Source: Roseiarcus sp963829505
GTDB lineage: Bacteria; Pseudomonadota; Alphaproteobacteria; Rhizobiales; Beijerinckiaceae
NCBI GenBank assembly: GCA_963829505.1
Contig: CAWHIL010000002.1
Coordinates: 248,001-312,000, forward strand
Direction of reading: 5' to 3'
Length of the DNA: 64,000 nt
Part shown: positions 51,525 through 59,936 of the stretch, in pieces
How positions within the stretch are numbered: the stretch's first letter is position 1
Layout: every line of letters begins with the position of its first letter
Translations under genes and position numbers: made by a program
Notes under the pieces: generated by a model
Seen by the model: the letters and a program-made list of their open reading frames with translations, nothing else
Told to the model about the DNA's origin: nothing
Database searches by the model: none

Positions 51525-52883
51525 ATGACCACGCTGCATTTCGAGCGGGCGCTGATCCCGGACGGCTGGGCGTCGAACGTTCGCGTCAGCATCGACTCCA
51601 GCGCGATCGTCGCCGTCGAGTCCGACGCCTCGCCCGCGCCGTCGGACGAGCGCTGCGGCGTCGGCGTCCCGGCGCTCGGCAATCTGCATTCGCACGCCTT
51701 CCAGCGCGCCATGGCGGGCTTTGCCGAGCGGCGCGGCGCGAGCGCCGACAGCTTCTGGACCTGGCGCGACACGATGTACCGCTTCGCCCTCGCGGCCACC
51801 CCCGACGACGTCGAGGCGATCGCCGCGCAAGCCTATGTCGAGATGCTGGAGGCGGGCTTCGGCGCAGTCGCCGAATTCCACTACCTGCATCGCGACACAA
51901 CGGGCGCGCATTACGCCAACCGCGCCGAGATGGCCGAGCGCATCGCAGGCGCGGCGGCCGAGACGGGCGTCGGCCTCACGCTGCTTCCCGTCTTCTACGC
52001 AAGATCCGGCTTCGGCGGCGCGGCGGCGAAGCCCGAGCAGCGCCGGTTCGTCAACGACGTCGCGTCCTACGCGGCGCTGGTCGCGGACTGCCGGGCGCTC
52101 GAGCCCGCCATCAAGGTCGGCGTCGCGCCGCACTCGCTGCGCGCGGTCGCTCCCGAGGAACTCGAAGCGGTCGTTGCGCTCGCGCCCGAAGGCCCGATCC
52201 ACATCCACGTCGCCGAACAGGCGGCCGAGGTCGAGGCGAGCCTCCAATGGTCGGGCGCGCGGCCGGTCGCGTGGCTCCTCGATCACGCGCCGGTCGATTC
52301 CCGCTGGTGCCTCGTGCACGCCACCCATGTCGATGCGGACGAAGCGCCCGCCATCGCGCGCGCCGGCGCAGTCGTGGGCCTCTGCCCGATCACCGAGGCC
52401 AATCTCGGCGACGGGATCTTCCCCGCCCGCGCCTTTCTCGACGCCGGCGGCCGGTTCGGCGTCGGCACGGATTCGAACGTCGAGATCACGGCCGTCGGCG
52501 AACTTAGGCTGCTCGAATATTCCCAGCGCCTCGCCATGCAAGCGCGCAACGTCTGCGCGGAAGACGGCGGCTCGACGGGCGCCTTTCTCTGGAAAGCCGC
52601 GGCGGCCGGAGGCGCTCAGGCGCTCGGCCGGCCGATGGGGCGGATCGCCAAGGGCGCGCGCGCCGACATCGTGTCGCTCAGGGCGGATCAGCCGCTCGTC
52701 GCCGGGCGCGCCGGCGACGCAATCCTCGACGCCTGGATTTTCGGCGGCGCGCGCGATCTCGTCGATTGCGTCTGGAGCGGCGGGCGCAAGGTCGTCAGTG
52801 AGGGGCGCCATCCGCGCCGCGACAGGGTCGCGGCCAGGTTCGGCGAAACGCTGCGGCGGCTCGCCGACGCAGCCGGCGTCTGA
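51525..52883 (+). CDS. hutF: Formimidoylglutamate deiminase
   Basis: The 452-residue amidohydrolase converts N-formiminoglutamate to N-formylglutamate and ammonia, which feeds HutG. GNLHSHAFQRAMAGFAERRG holds the first metal motif, and AEFHYLHRD, HIHVAEQAAEVEA, CLVHATHVDADEAPAIARAG, VVGLCPITEANLGDGIFPAR and FGVGTDSNVEITAVGELRLL complete the active site. Its presence with hutG, and no formiminoglutamase-type hutG, sets the five-step route. The frame is open to 51417, but that is repeat sequence, so ATG 51525 is chosen. Confidence 0.95.
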   Translation: MTTLHFERALIPDGWASNVRVSIDSSAIVAVESDASPAPSDERCGVGVPALGNLHSHAFQRAMAGFAERRGASADSFWTWRDTMYRFALAATPDDVEAIAAQAYVEMLEAGFGAVAEFHYLHRDTTGAHYANRAEMAERIAGAAAETGVGLTLLPVFYARSGFGGAAAKPEQRRFVNDVASYAALVADCRALEPAIKVGVAPHSLRAVAPEELEAVVALAPEGPIHIHVAEQAAEVEASLQWSGARPVAWLLDHAPVDSRWCLVHATHVDADEAPAIARAGAVVGLCPITEANLGDGIFPARAFLDAGGRFGVGTDSNVEITAVGELRLLEYSQRLAMQARNVCAEDGGSTGAFLWKAAAAGGAQALGRPMGRIAKGARADIVSLRADQPLVAGRAGDAILDAWIFGGARDLVDCVWSGGRKVVSEGRHPRRDRVAARFGETLRRLADAAGV

Positions 52884-52897
52884 AAGGGAGAGGCCAA

Positions 52898-53680
52898 GTG
52901 ATTGCCGACGAGGCGGCCGAGGCGCTGAAGCCCGTCCAGGCGAACATTTCGGACGACGCGGGCGATCGCCCGTCGCCTTCGCTGCACAGCCGGATCATCG
53001 CCGACATCGAGGCGAAGATCCTCGGCGGCGCCTGGCCGCCCGGCAGCCGCATTCCCTTCGAGCACGAGCTCACGCGGACCTACGGCTGCTCGCGCATGAC
53101 TGTCAGCAAGGCCCTGACCGAGCTTGCCCGCGCCGGCCTCATCGAGCGGCGGCGAAAGGCGGGAACCTTCGTCACCCGCCCGCACGGCCAGTCGGCGCTG
53201 ATTGCGATCCGCGACATCGCCGCCGACGTCGCCGCGCTTGGCCTCGCCTATCGCTTCGAAATTCTGAAGCGCGAGCGGCGGAGGGCGACGCGGGCGGATC
53301 GCGAGCGCATCGAAGTTGCGGCAGGCGCGCCGCTTCTCGCCGTCCTCTGCCGGCACGACGCCGGAGCGCGCCCGTTCTGCTGCGAGGACCGGCTGATCAG
53401 TCTCGCCGCGGTTCCGGCCGCCGCGGACCAATCCTTTGCGAGCGTTTCGCCCGGCGCGTGGCTCGCCGCCGAGCAGCCGTGGTCGAGCGCCGAGCACCGC
53501 ATCCGGGCGGCGGCCGCCGACGCCGCGACCGCCGGGATTCTGAAGCTCGAAGCGGGCGCGCCCTGCCTCGTCGTCGAGCGGCGGACCTGGAACGCCGGCC
53601 GCGCCGTCACGCAGGTCACGCTGACCTGGCCCGCCGGCGCCCACGAACTCGTCGCAAGCTTCGCGCCCTCGAAGGGGTGA
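52898..53680 (+). CDS. hutC: Histidine utilisation repressor HutC
   Basis: This GntR-family repressor of 260 residues has the winged helix in PGSRIPFEHELTRTYGCSRM then TVSKALTELARAGLIERRRK, and the UTRA effector domain (chorismate-lyase fold) with VVERRTWNAGRAVTQVTLTW. GTG 52898 has GGGAGAGG before it, 14 bases after hutF. It is expected to repress hutI-H-G-U and hutF until urocanate binds. The last codons and stop (VASFAPSKG) are nearly identical in DNA to an intergenic stretch at 54410-54443, so the 3' end looks repeat-derived. Confidence 0.93.
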   Translation: MIADEAAEALKPVQANISDDAGDRPSPSLHSRIIADIEAKILGGAWPPGSRIPFEHELTRTYGCSRMTVSKALTELARAGLIERRRKAGTFVTRPHGQSALIAIRDIAADVAALGLAYRFEILKRERRRATRADRERIEVAAGAPLLAVLCRHDAGARPFCCEDRLISLAAVPAAADQSFASVSPGAWLAAEQPWSSAEHRIRAAAADAATAGILKLEAGAPCLVVERRTWNAGRAVTQVTLTWPAGAHELVASFAPSKG

Positions 53681-54233
53681 GAAAGCGCCCGCCTCGCCGC
53701 TTCGCGTGAGAGAGGCCGGTCGCCCTTAGGCGAGGCGCTCCCGAATCCCGCGCGCGGTAGCTGGCGAAGCCCAGTCCCGCGAAGCCCAGCGCCATCATCA
53801 CCCATGTCGCCGGCTCGGGAACCTGCACGACGCTCATTTCCACCCCGATCATGCAGCATCCTCCGCCGCCGGGGTCCAGCGTACTGACGGCGATGGAGTT
53901 GGCGGTGCCCGTCGGAAAGCTGGAGATGTTGTACATGATCCCGGCGGCCGTCTCGAACGAGATGCCCGGCTGATCGACAAAAACAGGTCCCGGATAATAC
54001 AGGAGCTGATCGGCGGCGGCATAGGCCGACAGGCCAGTGATCGCAGAGCCGTCGGCAGTGCCGGTGATTTCGGTCACGGTATAGGGCGATCCCGCGTCCC
54101 CCGTCGTGAATACCCCCGACGCGATGTACCCTCCGCCGGAGTATGTGAAATCGTAGACATTGGCCTCAGCGCCGCCGCTTCCGAACGCGGCCAGAATTGC
54201 CGCCGTGGCCAGGGCCGTCACAATCCTTTGCAT
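53616..54233 (-). CDS. PEPxxWA-CTERM sorting domain protein with odd tail
   Basis: This exported protein has signal peptide MQRIVTALATAAILAAFGSG. The mature part is Gly/Ser/Thr/Tyr-rich (YDFTYSGGGYIASGVFTTGD, GGGGCCMIG). The sorting motif VPEPATWVMMALGFAGLGFA with ASYRAR is a clear PEPxxWA-CTERM of alphaproteobacteria. Instead of stopping after a few basic residues, the frame runs on about 40 Arg-rich residues into sequence antisense to the hutC 3' end. A one-base indel would give SYRARGIRERLA then stop (53726-53728). The tail is therefore probably an artefact or a recent frameshift. ATG 54233 is preferred over GTG 54242. Confidence 0.75.
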   Translation of the reverse strand: MQRIVTALATAAILAAFGSGGAEANVYDFTYSGGGYIASGVFTTGDAGSPYTVTEITGTADGSAITGLSAYAAADQLLYYPGPVFVDQPGISFETAAGIMYNISSFPTGTANSIAVSTLDPGGGGCCMIGVEMSVVQVPEPATWVMMALGFAGLGFASYRARDSGAPRLRATGLSHAKRRGGRFLTPSRARSLRRVRGRRRARSA

Positions 54234-54409
54234 TTTCACCACCCAGCGTTATTTCTCTTAGCGTACATGGCCGATGTATCGCGTCAACGGCCTGTGGGAA
54301 GGCCTTTCGTCGCAGGCCTGTGGATATTGCCGGAAACCGGCCAAGCCCCTGCCCCTCGTCGCCGGCGCCGAACGGCGACTGGCGCAACGCGGCTGTTGAC
54401 TGCGCCTTC

Positions 54410-54490
54410 GTCGTCGCGAGCTTCGCGCCCTCGAAGGGGTGAGGCGAAAATCCTCCTCGCCCCGCCTGCGGGGAGAGAGTTAGGGTGAGG
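54410..54490. repeat. Repeat resembling the hutC 3' end, with hairpin
   Basis: TCGTCGC-G-AGCTTCGCGCCC...GGGGTGAG (54410-54443) differs by one base from 53650-53682 at the end of hutC, and is followed by CCCCGCCTGCGGGG and GAGAGTTAGGGTGAGG. The gap 54243-54547 holds no gene. Confidence 0.7.
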
Positions 54491-54547
54491 TCGCGGCGAC
54501 CGGCCGGCGCGGCGTGGCGCCCACCCCCAAGAATTTGGAGAACGCCA

Positions 54548-55579
54548 TTGGACTTCAACCGGCTTGGCCATTCGGGATTGCGCGTCCCCGCGCTCAGCTT
54601 CGGGGCCGCGACCTTCGGCGGCGGCGACGCCTTCTTCAAGGCCTGGGGATCGACGGACGCCGCCGGCGCGTCGCGTCTCATCGACCTCTGCCTCGAACAT
54701 GGCGTGAGCCTCTTCGACACGGCCGACGTCTATTCCAACGGCCTCTCGGAAACGATCCTCGGCGAAGCGATCAAGGGCAAGCGCAACCGGCTCCTGATCT
54801 CCACCAAGACCACCTTCCCGATGAGCGACGGGGCAAACGACTATGGCTCGTCGCGCCTGCATATCGTCGAGGCGGTCGAGGGATCGCTGAAGCGCCTCGG
54901 CGTCGAGGTCATCGACATCCTGCAATTGCACGCGCAGGACTTTAACACGCCGGTCGAGGAGACGCTGGCCACGCTCGATCAGCTCGTGCGCACGGGCAAG
55001 GTCCGCTACGTCGGCTGCTCGAATTTCTCCGGCTGGCATCTCATGAAGTCGCTCGCGGTCGCCGACCGCTACGGCTATCCGCGCTATGTCGCGCATCAGG
55101 CCTATTACTCGCTGCTCAATCGCGACTACGAGTGGGAATTGATGCCGCTCGGCCTCGATCAGGGGGTCGGCGCGCTCATCTGGAGCCCGCTCGGCTGGGG
55201 CAAGCTCACCGGCAAGATCCGCCGCGGCCAGCCGCCGAAGCCGGGCATGCGCGCCTACGAGATCCCCGGCACGGGGCCGCATTACGAGGAGGGGCGCCTC
55301 TTCGCCATCGTCGACGCGCTCGACGCGGTCGCTGCGGAGACGGGCAAGACGATCCCGCAGATCGCGCTGAACTGGCTCTTGCGCCGCAAGACGGTCGCGA
55401 GCGTCATCATCGGCGCCCGCGACGAGCGGCAGCTTACTGAGAACATCGGCGCGGTCGGCTGGGCGCTGACGCCCGAGCAGGTCGCGGCGCTCGACAAGGC
55501 GAGCGAAACGACGCCCGCCTATCCGGTCTGGCACCAGCGCCAGACGCCTGTGCTCAACGAGCGCGCCGGGATCGGATAG
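54548..55579 (+). CDS. Aldo/keto reductase
   Basis: The NADPH-dependent reductase of 343 residues reads LDFNRLGHSGLRVPALSFGA, then GVSLFDTADVYSNGLSETIL (catalytic Asp and Tyr), LLISTKTTFPMSDGANDYGS (Lys), RLGVEVIDILQLHAQDFNTP (His), GKVRYVGCSNFSGWHLMKSL, and the C-terminal cofactor loop VASVIIGARDERQLTENIGA. The best start is TTG 54548, seven bases after TTTGGAG. No other start lies between it and 54485. The substrate is unknown. Confidence 0.9.
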   Translation: MDFNRLGHSGLRVPALSFGAATFGGGDAFFKAWGSTDAAGASRLIDLCLEHGVSLFDTADVYSNGLSETILGEAIKGKRNRLLISTKTTFPMSDGANDYGSSRLHIVEAVEGSLKRLGVEVIDILQLHAQDFNTPVEETLATLDQLVRTGKVRYVGCSNFSGWHLMKSLAVADRYGYPRYVAHQAYYSLLNRDYEWELMPLGLDQGVGALIWSPLGWGKLTGKIRRGQPPKPGMRAYEIPGTGPHYEEGRLFAIVDALDAVAAETGKTIPQIALNWLLRRKTVASVIIGARDERQLTENIGAVGWALTPEQVAALDKASETTPAYPVWHQRQTPVLNERAGIG

Positions 55580-55590
55580 CGCCCCCAAGG

Positions 55591-55732
55591 CCCTCACCCT
55601 GGCGGCCTCCGGCCGCCTGTCCCTCTCCCAGAGGGAGAGGGGCGCGCCCCCTTCCCCCTCAGGGGGAAGGTGTCGCCGAAGGCGACGGATGAGGGGGCGC
55701 CGAAGGCGACAAACGAGGGGACGCGCGGAGCG
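55591..55732. repeat. GC-rich hairpin repeat, copy 6
   Basis: CCCTCACCCTGGCGGCCTCC, CCCTCTCCCAGAGGGAGAGGG, CTTCCCCCTCAGGGGGAAGG and GTCGCCGAAGGCGACGGATGAG are joined in tandem. The right half is translated as the C-terminus of the topoisomerase IB gene on the minus strand. Confidence 0.78.
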
Positions 55733-56819
55733 CCTTTCTCTTCGCTTTTGCCGGCGCCGGCGGCGCGTCCTCGAGGGCGCTCAGCATCGCGAGCAGCGCC
55801 GCTTCCTCGGGCCGCAATCCCTCGGACACGCCATCCGCGATCTCGAGCCTGAACGACCGCGCGAGCCAGGCGTCCGTGACGGCGGGGTGGATATAGGACT
55901 TGCGACAGACCGCCGGCGTGTTGCCGAGCACGGCGGCGACGCTGACGAGCGCGGCGCGCAGCGCCGTCTTCGCCTGCCGTTCGCTCTCCGCCTCGCCCGC
56001 TTCATGCAGGCGCCGCGCCATCATGACCGTGCCCGCCCAGGTGCGGAAATTCTTGGCGGTGACGTCGTAGCCGGCGATCTCGCGCAGATAGTCGTTGACG
56101 TCGTCGGACGAGACGCCGCGCAATTCCCTGTCGTCGTCGAGATAGTGCAGCAGATCCTGCCCCGGCAGCTCCTGGCAGGCGCGGAGAATCTTCGCCACCC
56201 GCCTGTCGCGCATCGCAAGCGACCATTGCTTGCCGCTCTTGCCGGTGAAGCGGAAGCGGACCTCCGCGCCCTCGACCTCGACATGATCGGCTCGAAGCGT
56301 CGTCAGCCCGAAACTCTGGTTCGCTTTCGCATATTCGTCGTTGCCGACGCGGATGAGGGTCGTCTCGAGAAGATGCACGACGGTCGCCAGAACCTTTCGT
56401 CGCGTCAGGCCGCGCAGCGCCATGTGCTCGGCGACGGTCGCGCGGATGACCGGAAGCGCCTTGGCGAATCTCAGCATGTGCTCGAACTTCGCCCCCTCGC
56501 GGTGTTCGCGAAAGTCGGCGTGATAGCGGTACTGCTTGCGGCCCTTCGCGTCGCGCCCGGTCGCCTGGATGTGGCCGGAGGCGCTCGGACAGATCCACAC
56601 ATCCGTCCAGGCCGGCGGGATGACGAGCGCGCGGATGCGCTTGAGCGTCGCCGCGTCCGCGATCCGCTTCCCCGTCGCGTCCAGATAGACGAAGCCCTTG
56701 CCCGCCCGCCGGCGCCGGACGCCCGGTCGCGCGTCGCTGACATAGCGCAGACCCGGCGCCGGGGGCGGGGTCGGGCGCTCGGAAACTTCGACGGAAACTT
56801 GGATCGCGGCGTCCAGCAT
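55659..56819 (-). CDS. DNA topoisomerase IB
   Basis: This eukaryotic/poxvirus-type topoisomerase I of 386 residues relaxes supercoils through a 3'-phosphotyrosine. Active-site residues are visible: Arg in TLIRVGNDEYAKANQSFGLT, Lys in FRFTGKSGKQW, Arg in AKNFRTWAGTVMMAR, and Tyr in NTPAVCRKSYIHPAVTDAWL. The N-terminal clamp is GFVYLDATGKRIADAATLKR with VIPPAWTDVWICPSASGHIQ. The last 20 or so residues (SPSAPPHPSPSATPSP) and stop are encoded by an intergenic repeat, so the native end was probably shorter. Confidence 0.93.
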   Translation of the reverse strand: MLDAAIQVSVEVSERPTPPPAPGLRYVSDARPGVRRRRAGKGFVYLDATGKRIADAATLKRIRALVIPPAWTDVWICPSASGHIQATGRDAKGRKQYRYHADFREHREGAKFEHMLRFAKALPVIRATVAEHMALRGLTRRKVLATVVHLLETTLIRVGNDEYAKANQSFGLTTLRADHVEVEGAEVRFRFTGKSGKQWSLAMRDRRVAKILRACQELPGQDLLHYLDDDRELRGVSSDDVNDYLREIAGYDVTAKNFRTWAGTVMMARRLHEAGEAESERQAKTALRAALVSVAAVLGNTPAVCRKSYIHPAVTDAWLARSFRLEIADGVSEGLRPEEAALLAMLSALEDAPPAPAKAKRKALRASPRLSPSAPPHPSPSATPSP

Positions 56820-56870
56820 GGGAAACGAACGCCGTTCCCGTGCTTCGGTTCCGTGAACGCCGTTTTTGCC

Positions 56871-57806
56871 CTACCCGACGCTCCCTTCGGTTCGGGCCCT
56901 CCGCGCCTCGTAGGTCTTCACGTGGGCGTAGGCGATCCGGAGCAGCGATCGATCGTCCGGACGCGGATCGCGCCGCAGGAGGTCGCCGAAGATGGCGTCG
57001 CCCTCCGCGCGGGCGCCGCTCTCGATGTCCCGCAGCATCGAGGCCGTGACCGGCGAGCCCTCGGCGGTCAGCGTCGCGCGGATCGAATCGAGATACGACG
57101 CGCGAGGCGGAAAGCCTTCGCTCGCGGCGATGGCGGCGCATTCGGCGAGCAGCGCCCGGGTGAGGTCGGACCCGCCGGCCGCGACGACGTCGCCGAACGA
57201 GCCGCGCATGAGGCAGGTGATCCCCGCCGCGGTCGCGATGAACACCCACTTCTCCCACATGTCCTGCCGCACATTTTCGCTCAGTTTGGCGTCGAAGCCG
57301 GCCCCCTGAAGCGCGGCGGCGATCGCCTCGATCCTCGGCGTCCGGGCGCCGTCGAGTTCGCCGAAGGTCAGCGCATGCACCGGGTTCAGATGCAGGATCG
57401 CGCCGTCGGGCTGAAGCGTCGAGGAGATCACGGCGAGGCCGCCGAGAACGCGGTCCTCGCCGAACCGCCCGGCGAGGCGCTGCATGTGCCCCATGCCGTT
57501 CAGCAGCGGCAGGATGGCGGTTTCGGGCCCGACGGCTTTGGCGAAAGATTGTATCGCCGCGTCGAGGTCGTAGGCCTTGCAGCTCAGAATGACGAGATCG
57601 TAAGCGCCGGGAATCGCATCCTCGGTCACGAGCGGCGGGTCGGCGTGAGCGAATTCGCCGAACGGGCTCCGGATCGCAAGGCCATGCTTCGCGATGAGCG
57701 CGGCGCGGGCCGGGCGCACGAGGAACGTCACGTCCCGCCCCGCCTGAAGCAGCCGCCCGCCGAAATATCCGCCGACCGCGCCCGCGCCGACAACGAGAAT
57801 TCTCAT
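56871..57806 (-). CDS. Ketopantoate reductase family protein
   Basis: This NAD(P)H-dependent reductase of 311 residues has the Rossmann motif MRILVVGAGAVGGYFGGRLL, VILSCKAYDLDAAIQSFAKA with the conserved Lys, PLLNGMGHMQRLAGRFG, and the C-terminal domain NVRQDMWEKWVFIATAAGIT with Lys and GSPVTASMLRDIESGARAEG. These match 2-dehydropantoate 2-reductase (PanE/ApbA), which makes pantoate for coenzyme A, but several paralogues of unknown role exist. The stop is 51 bases from the topoisomerase start on the same strand. Confidence 0.88.
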   Translation of the reverse strand: MRILVVGAGAVGGYFGGRLLQAGRDVTFLVRPARAALIAKHGLAIRSPFGEFAHADPPLVTEDAIPGAYDLVILSCKAYDLDAAIQSFAKAVGPETAILPLLNGMGHMQRLAGRFGEDRVLGGLAVISSTLQPDGAILHLNPVHALTFGELDGARTPRIEAIAAALQGAGFDAKLSENVRQDMWEKWVFIATAAGITCLMRGSFGDVVAAGGSDLTRALLAECAAIAASEGFPPRASYLDSIRATLTAEGSPVTASMLRDIESGARAEGDAIFGDLLRRDPRPDDRSLLRIAYAHVKTYEARRARTEGSVG

Positions 57807-58343
57807 GGGGCTTCCTGTCCTTCCCGTCCGATCGTAGAGCGGGCGGCGATTTTGATCCAATGGGGGGAGGGCTGCGGGAGGCCTCGGAGACGCCCGTTCC
57901 GGCGAACGGGCCCCTTCCGGCGAAAACCCTCCCTGTTCCGACAAAAACCCTCCCTGTTACGCGCGTAAACTATCCCTGTTACGAGCGTAAACTCGCCCTG
58001 TTCCCGCGCCGGATATTCGCTGTCGGCGAGCCCCGACCCAGCCATCTTCGGACCGCCTGCCGAGTCCGGCCGGCCCCGCTTCCCGTTCGCGGGCCACCTC
58101 TACAGGCCTGATCCCGCTGCCGTTTCTGATTTCTGTTTTGCAGAATCTAGATTCATGTTATTCTGAATCATCAGGCTGTCGGACCGGGTGGCGCAAAACG
58201 CGATGCAAGCGATCCTTCGAAAAACGATCCGTTCCACGTTTTTGCACGTTCTCTCGTCCGCGTGCCGGAAGCGAAAAGCGAAGCGCCCGCATTTTCTGGC
58301 GCACGTCCTTGAAAATGCTCGAAACCGGGTTGTGTATCGGCGC
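57807..58343. other. Long intergenic region
   Basis: The 537 bases between ketopantoate reductase and the ABC ATPase hold the second AACAGGG array (57917-58002) and three GANTC methylation motifs within 26 bases around 58143-58168, including the palindrome GAATCTAGATTC. I see no gene. Confidence 0.75.
57917..58002 (-). repeat. AACAGGG-headed 21-22-nt tandem repeat, array 2
   Basis: Four units read on the minus strand begin AACAGGG at 58002, 57980, 57958 and 57937, with lengths 22, 22, 21 and 21. Their cores are CGAGTTT, ATAGTTT, AGGGTTT and AGGGTTT. The heads are invariant while the tails drift. Array 1 at 25928 is the same family in the other orientation. Confidence 0.88.
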
Positions 58344-59126
58344 TCAGAACGCGTTGCGGTCGTGGTAGGTCTGCAAAAACTGCCGCACGCGCGGCTCGCG
58401 GCTGTGGTGGAAGACCTGCTTCGGCGGGCCGGAATCGATGATCCGGCCTTCGTCGATGAAGGCGATGCGGCTCGCGACATGGGCGGCGAAGCCCATCTCG
58501 TGGGTGACGATCAGCATGGTCATGCCCTCCGCCGCGAGCGCCCGCATGACCTCCAGAACCTCGCCGACGAGTTCGGGGTCGAGCGCCGAGGTCGGCTCGT
58601 CGAACAGCATGAGCCGCGGCTGCATGGCGAGGGCGCGGGCGATGGCGACGCGCTGCTGCTGGCCTCCCGACAGGCGCTGAGGATGGACGGACGCCTTGTC
58701 GGCGAGGCCGACGCGCCTGAGCATCGCCGCCGCCCGGTCGGCGGCCTCGCCGCCGTTCAAGCCGCGCACCCGGCGCAGCGGCTCGGCGACATTGTCGAGC
58801 GCGGTCATGTGCGGCCAGAGGTTGAAATGCTGGAACACCATGCCGATCTCGCGCCGCATCTCGCGCAGGCGCTTCGGCGCCATCGGCCGGCGTTCACCCT
58901 CGCGGCCGGCCTCGTAGCCGATCAGTTCGCCCTCGATTCTCACCTCGCCCTCGTCGTAGGGCTCGAGAAAATTGACGCATCGGAGCAGCGTGCTCTTGCC
59001 CGAGCCGCTCGGGCCGATCACGCACACGACCTCGGAGGCGGCGACGTCGAGGTCCACCCCGCGCAGCACCTGATGCGGGCCGAAGCTCTTGACGAGGGCG
59101 CGAACGGAGACGGTTGGAACGGTCAT
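58344..59126 (-). CDS. Amino-acid ABC transporter ATP-binding protein
   Basis: The 260-residue ATPase of the polar amino acid (GlnQ/HisP) type starts MTVPTVSVRALVKSFGPHQV. Walker A is VIGPSGSGKSTLLRCVNFL, the signature is HPQRLSGGQQQRVAIARALA, Walker B is MLFDEPTSALDPELV and the switch His is in LIVTHEMGFA. It energises the importer with the two permeases and binding protein upstream. It is the last gene of the operon; 150 bases with a partial repeat separate it from the permease. Confidence 0.95.
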   Translation of the reverse strand: MTVPTVSVRALVKSFGPHQVLRGVDLDVAASEVVCVIGPSGSGKSTLLRCVNFLEPYDEGEVRIEGELIGYEAGREGERRPMAPKRLREMRREIGMVFQHFNLWPHMTALDNVAEPLRRVRGLNGGEAADRAAAMLRRVGLADKASVHPQRLSGGQQQRVAIARALAMQPRLMLFDEPTSALDPELVGEVLEVMRALAAEGMTMLIVTHEMGFAAHVASRIAFIDEGRIIDSGPPKQVFHHSREPRVRQFLQTYHDRNAF

Positions 59127-59231
59127 TTGCAGGGGTCCGCGCGCATGGGCAAAACCGTGATTGCGACCCCCGGATGGAAATCCGGGGCGAAGCAAACCAG
59201 AGGCCAATCGAGTCGAGGCGGCGCTATCGAT

Positions 59232-59263
59232 TGCTTCGTCGCTCCGCTCCTCGCAAGGACGAT
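59232..59263. repeat. Partial repeat of the 60.7-kb family
   Basis: ATCGATTGCTTCGTCGCTCC...CTCGCAAGGACG is a degenerate half copy of the ATGGATTGCTTCG...GCTCGCAATGACG arm seen at 60749-60780. It lies between a permease and the ATPase gene. Confidence 0.6.
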
Positions 59264-59276
59264 CCTTAGGTTCATC

Positions 59277-59936
59277 TCAGCTTCTCGCGAGAAAGGCGGT
59301 CGCCCGCGCTTCGACCCGGCGGCCGAGGCGCGACACGGTTTCGACGAGGAGCCAGTAGAAGACCGCCATGGCGAAGATGGCGTCGAAGGCGGTGAACGTC
59401 TCCGCCGCCATGGTCTGCATCTCGTACATGAGCTCGGGCACCGTGATGATCGAGAGCACCACCGTCTCCTTCGACATGACGATCAGCGTGTTGACGATCG
59501 GCGGCGCCGCGGCGACGAGGGCAATCGGCAGGCGGACGCGGAAGAGAATGTCGAAGGGGCTCATGCCGACGCTCATCGCCGCCTCGATCTGCCCGCGCGG
59601 GACGGCGGCGAGACCGCCGCGGAAGATCTCCGAATAATAGGCCGACGAGTAGATGCCGAGGCCGATGACGCCGGCTGCGGTCGCGCTGAGTCTGAGGCCG
59701 ATGCTCGGGCCGCCGGCGTAGAGGATGAAGAGCTGCATCAGGAACGGCGTGCCGCGCAGGATCTCGACATAGATCCGAAGGGCAGCCGTCAGCGCCAGGT
59801 TCTTCGCCTCCCTCCCGAGCGCGACCGCGAAGCCGAGGAGAAGGCCGAGCGCGCTGCCCGCCGCCCAGCAGAGGATTGTGACGCCGAACCCGCCGAGAAG
59901 CGAGGGCAGGTAGCGGATGAAGACGTCGAGGCTCAT
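59277..59936 (-). CDS. Amino-acid ABC transporter permease 2
   Basis: The 219-residue HisMQ-type permease has several membrane spans and the cytoplasmic EAA loop GGLAAVPRGQIEAAMSVGMS...PFDILFRVRLPIAL that couples to the ATPase. ATG 59936 overlaps the stop of the upstream permease (ATGA), so the two permeases are probably made as a heterodimer. The substrate class is amino acid by family only. Confidence 0.93.
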   Translation of the reverse strand: MSLDVFIRYLPSLLGGFGVTILCWAAGSALGLLLGFAVALGREAKNLALTAALRIYVEILRGTPFLMQLFILYAGGPSIGLRLSATAAGVIGLGIYSSAYYSEIFRGGLAAVPRGQIEAAMSVGMSPFDILFRVRLPIALVAAAPPIVNTLIVMSKETVVLSIITVPELMYEMQTMAAETFTAFDAIFAMAVFYWLLVETVSRLGRRVEARATAFLARS

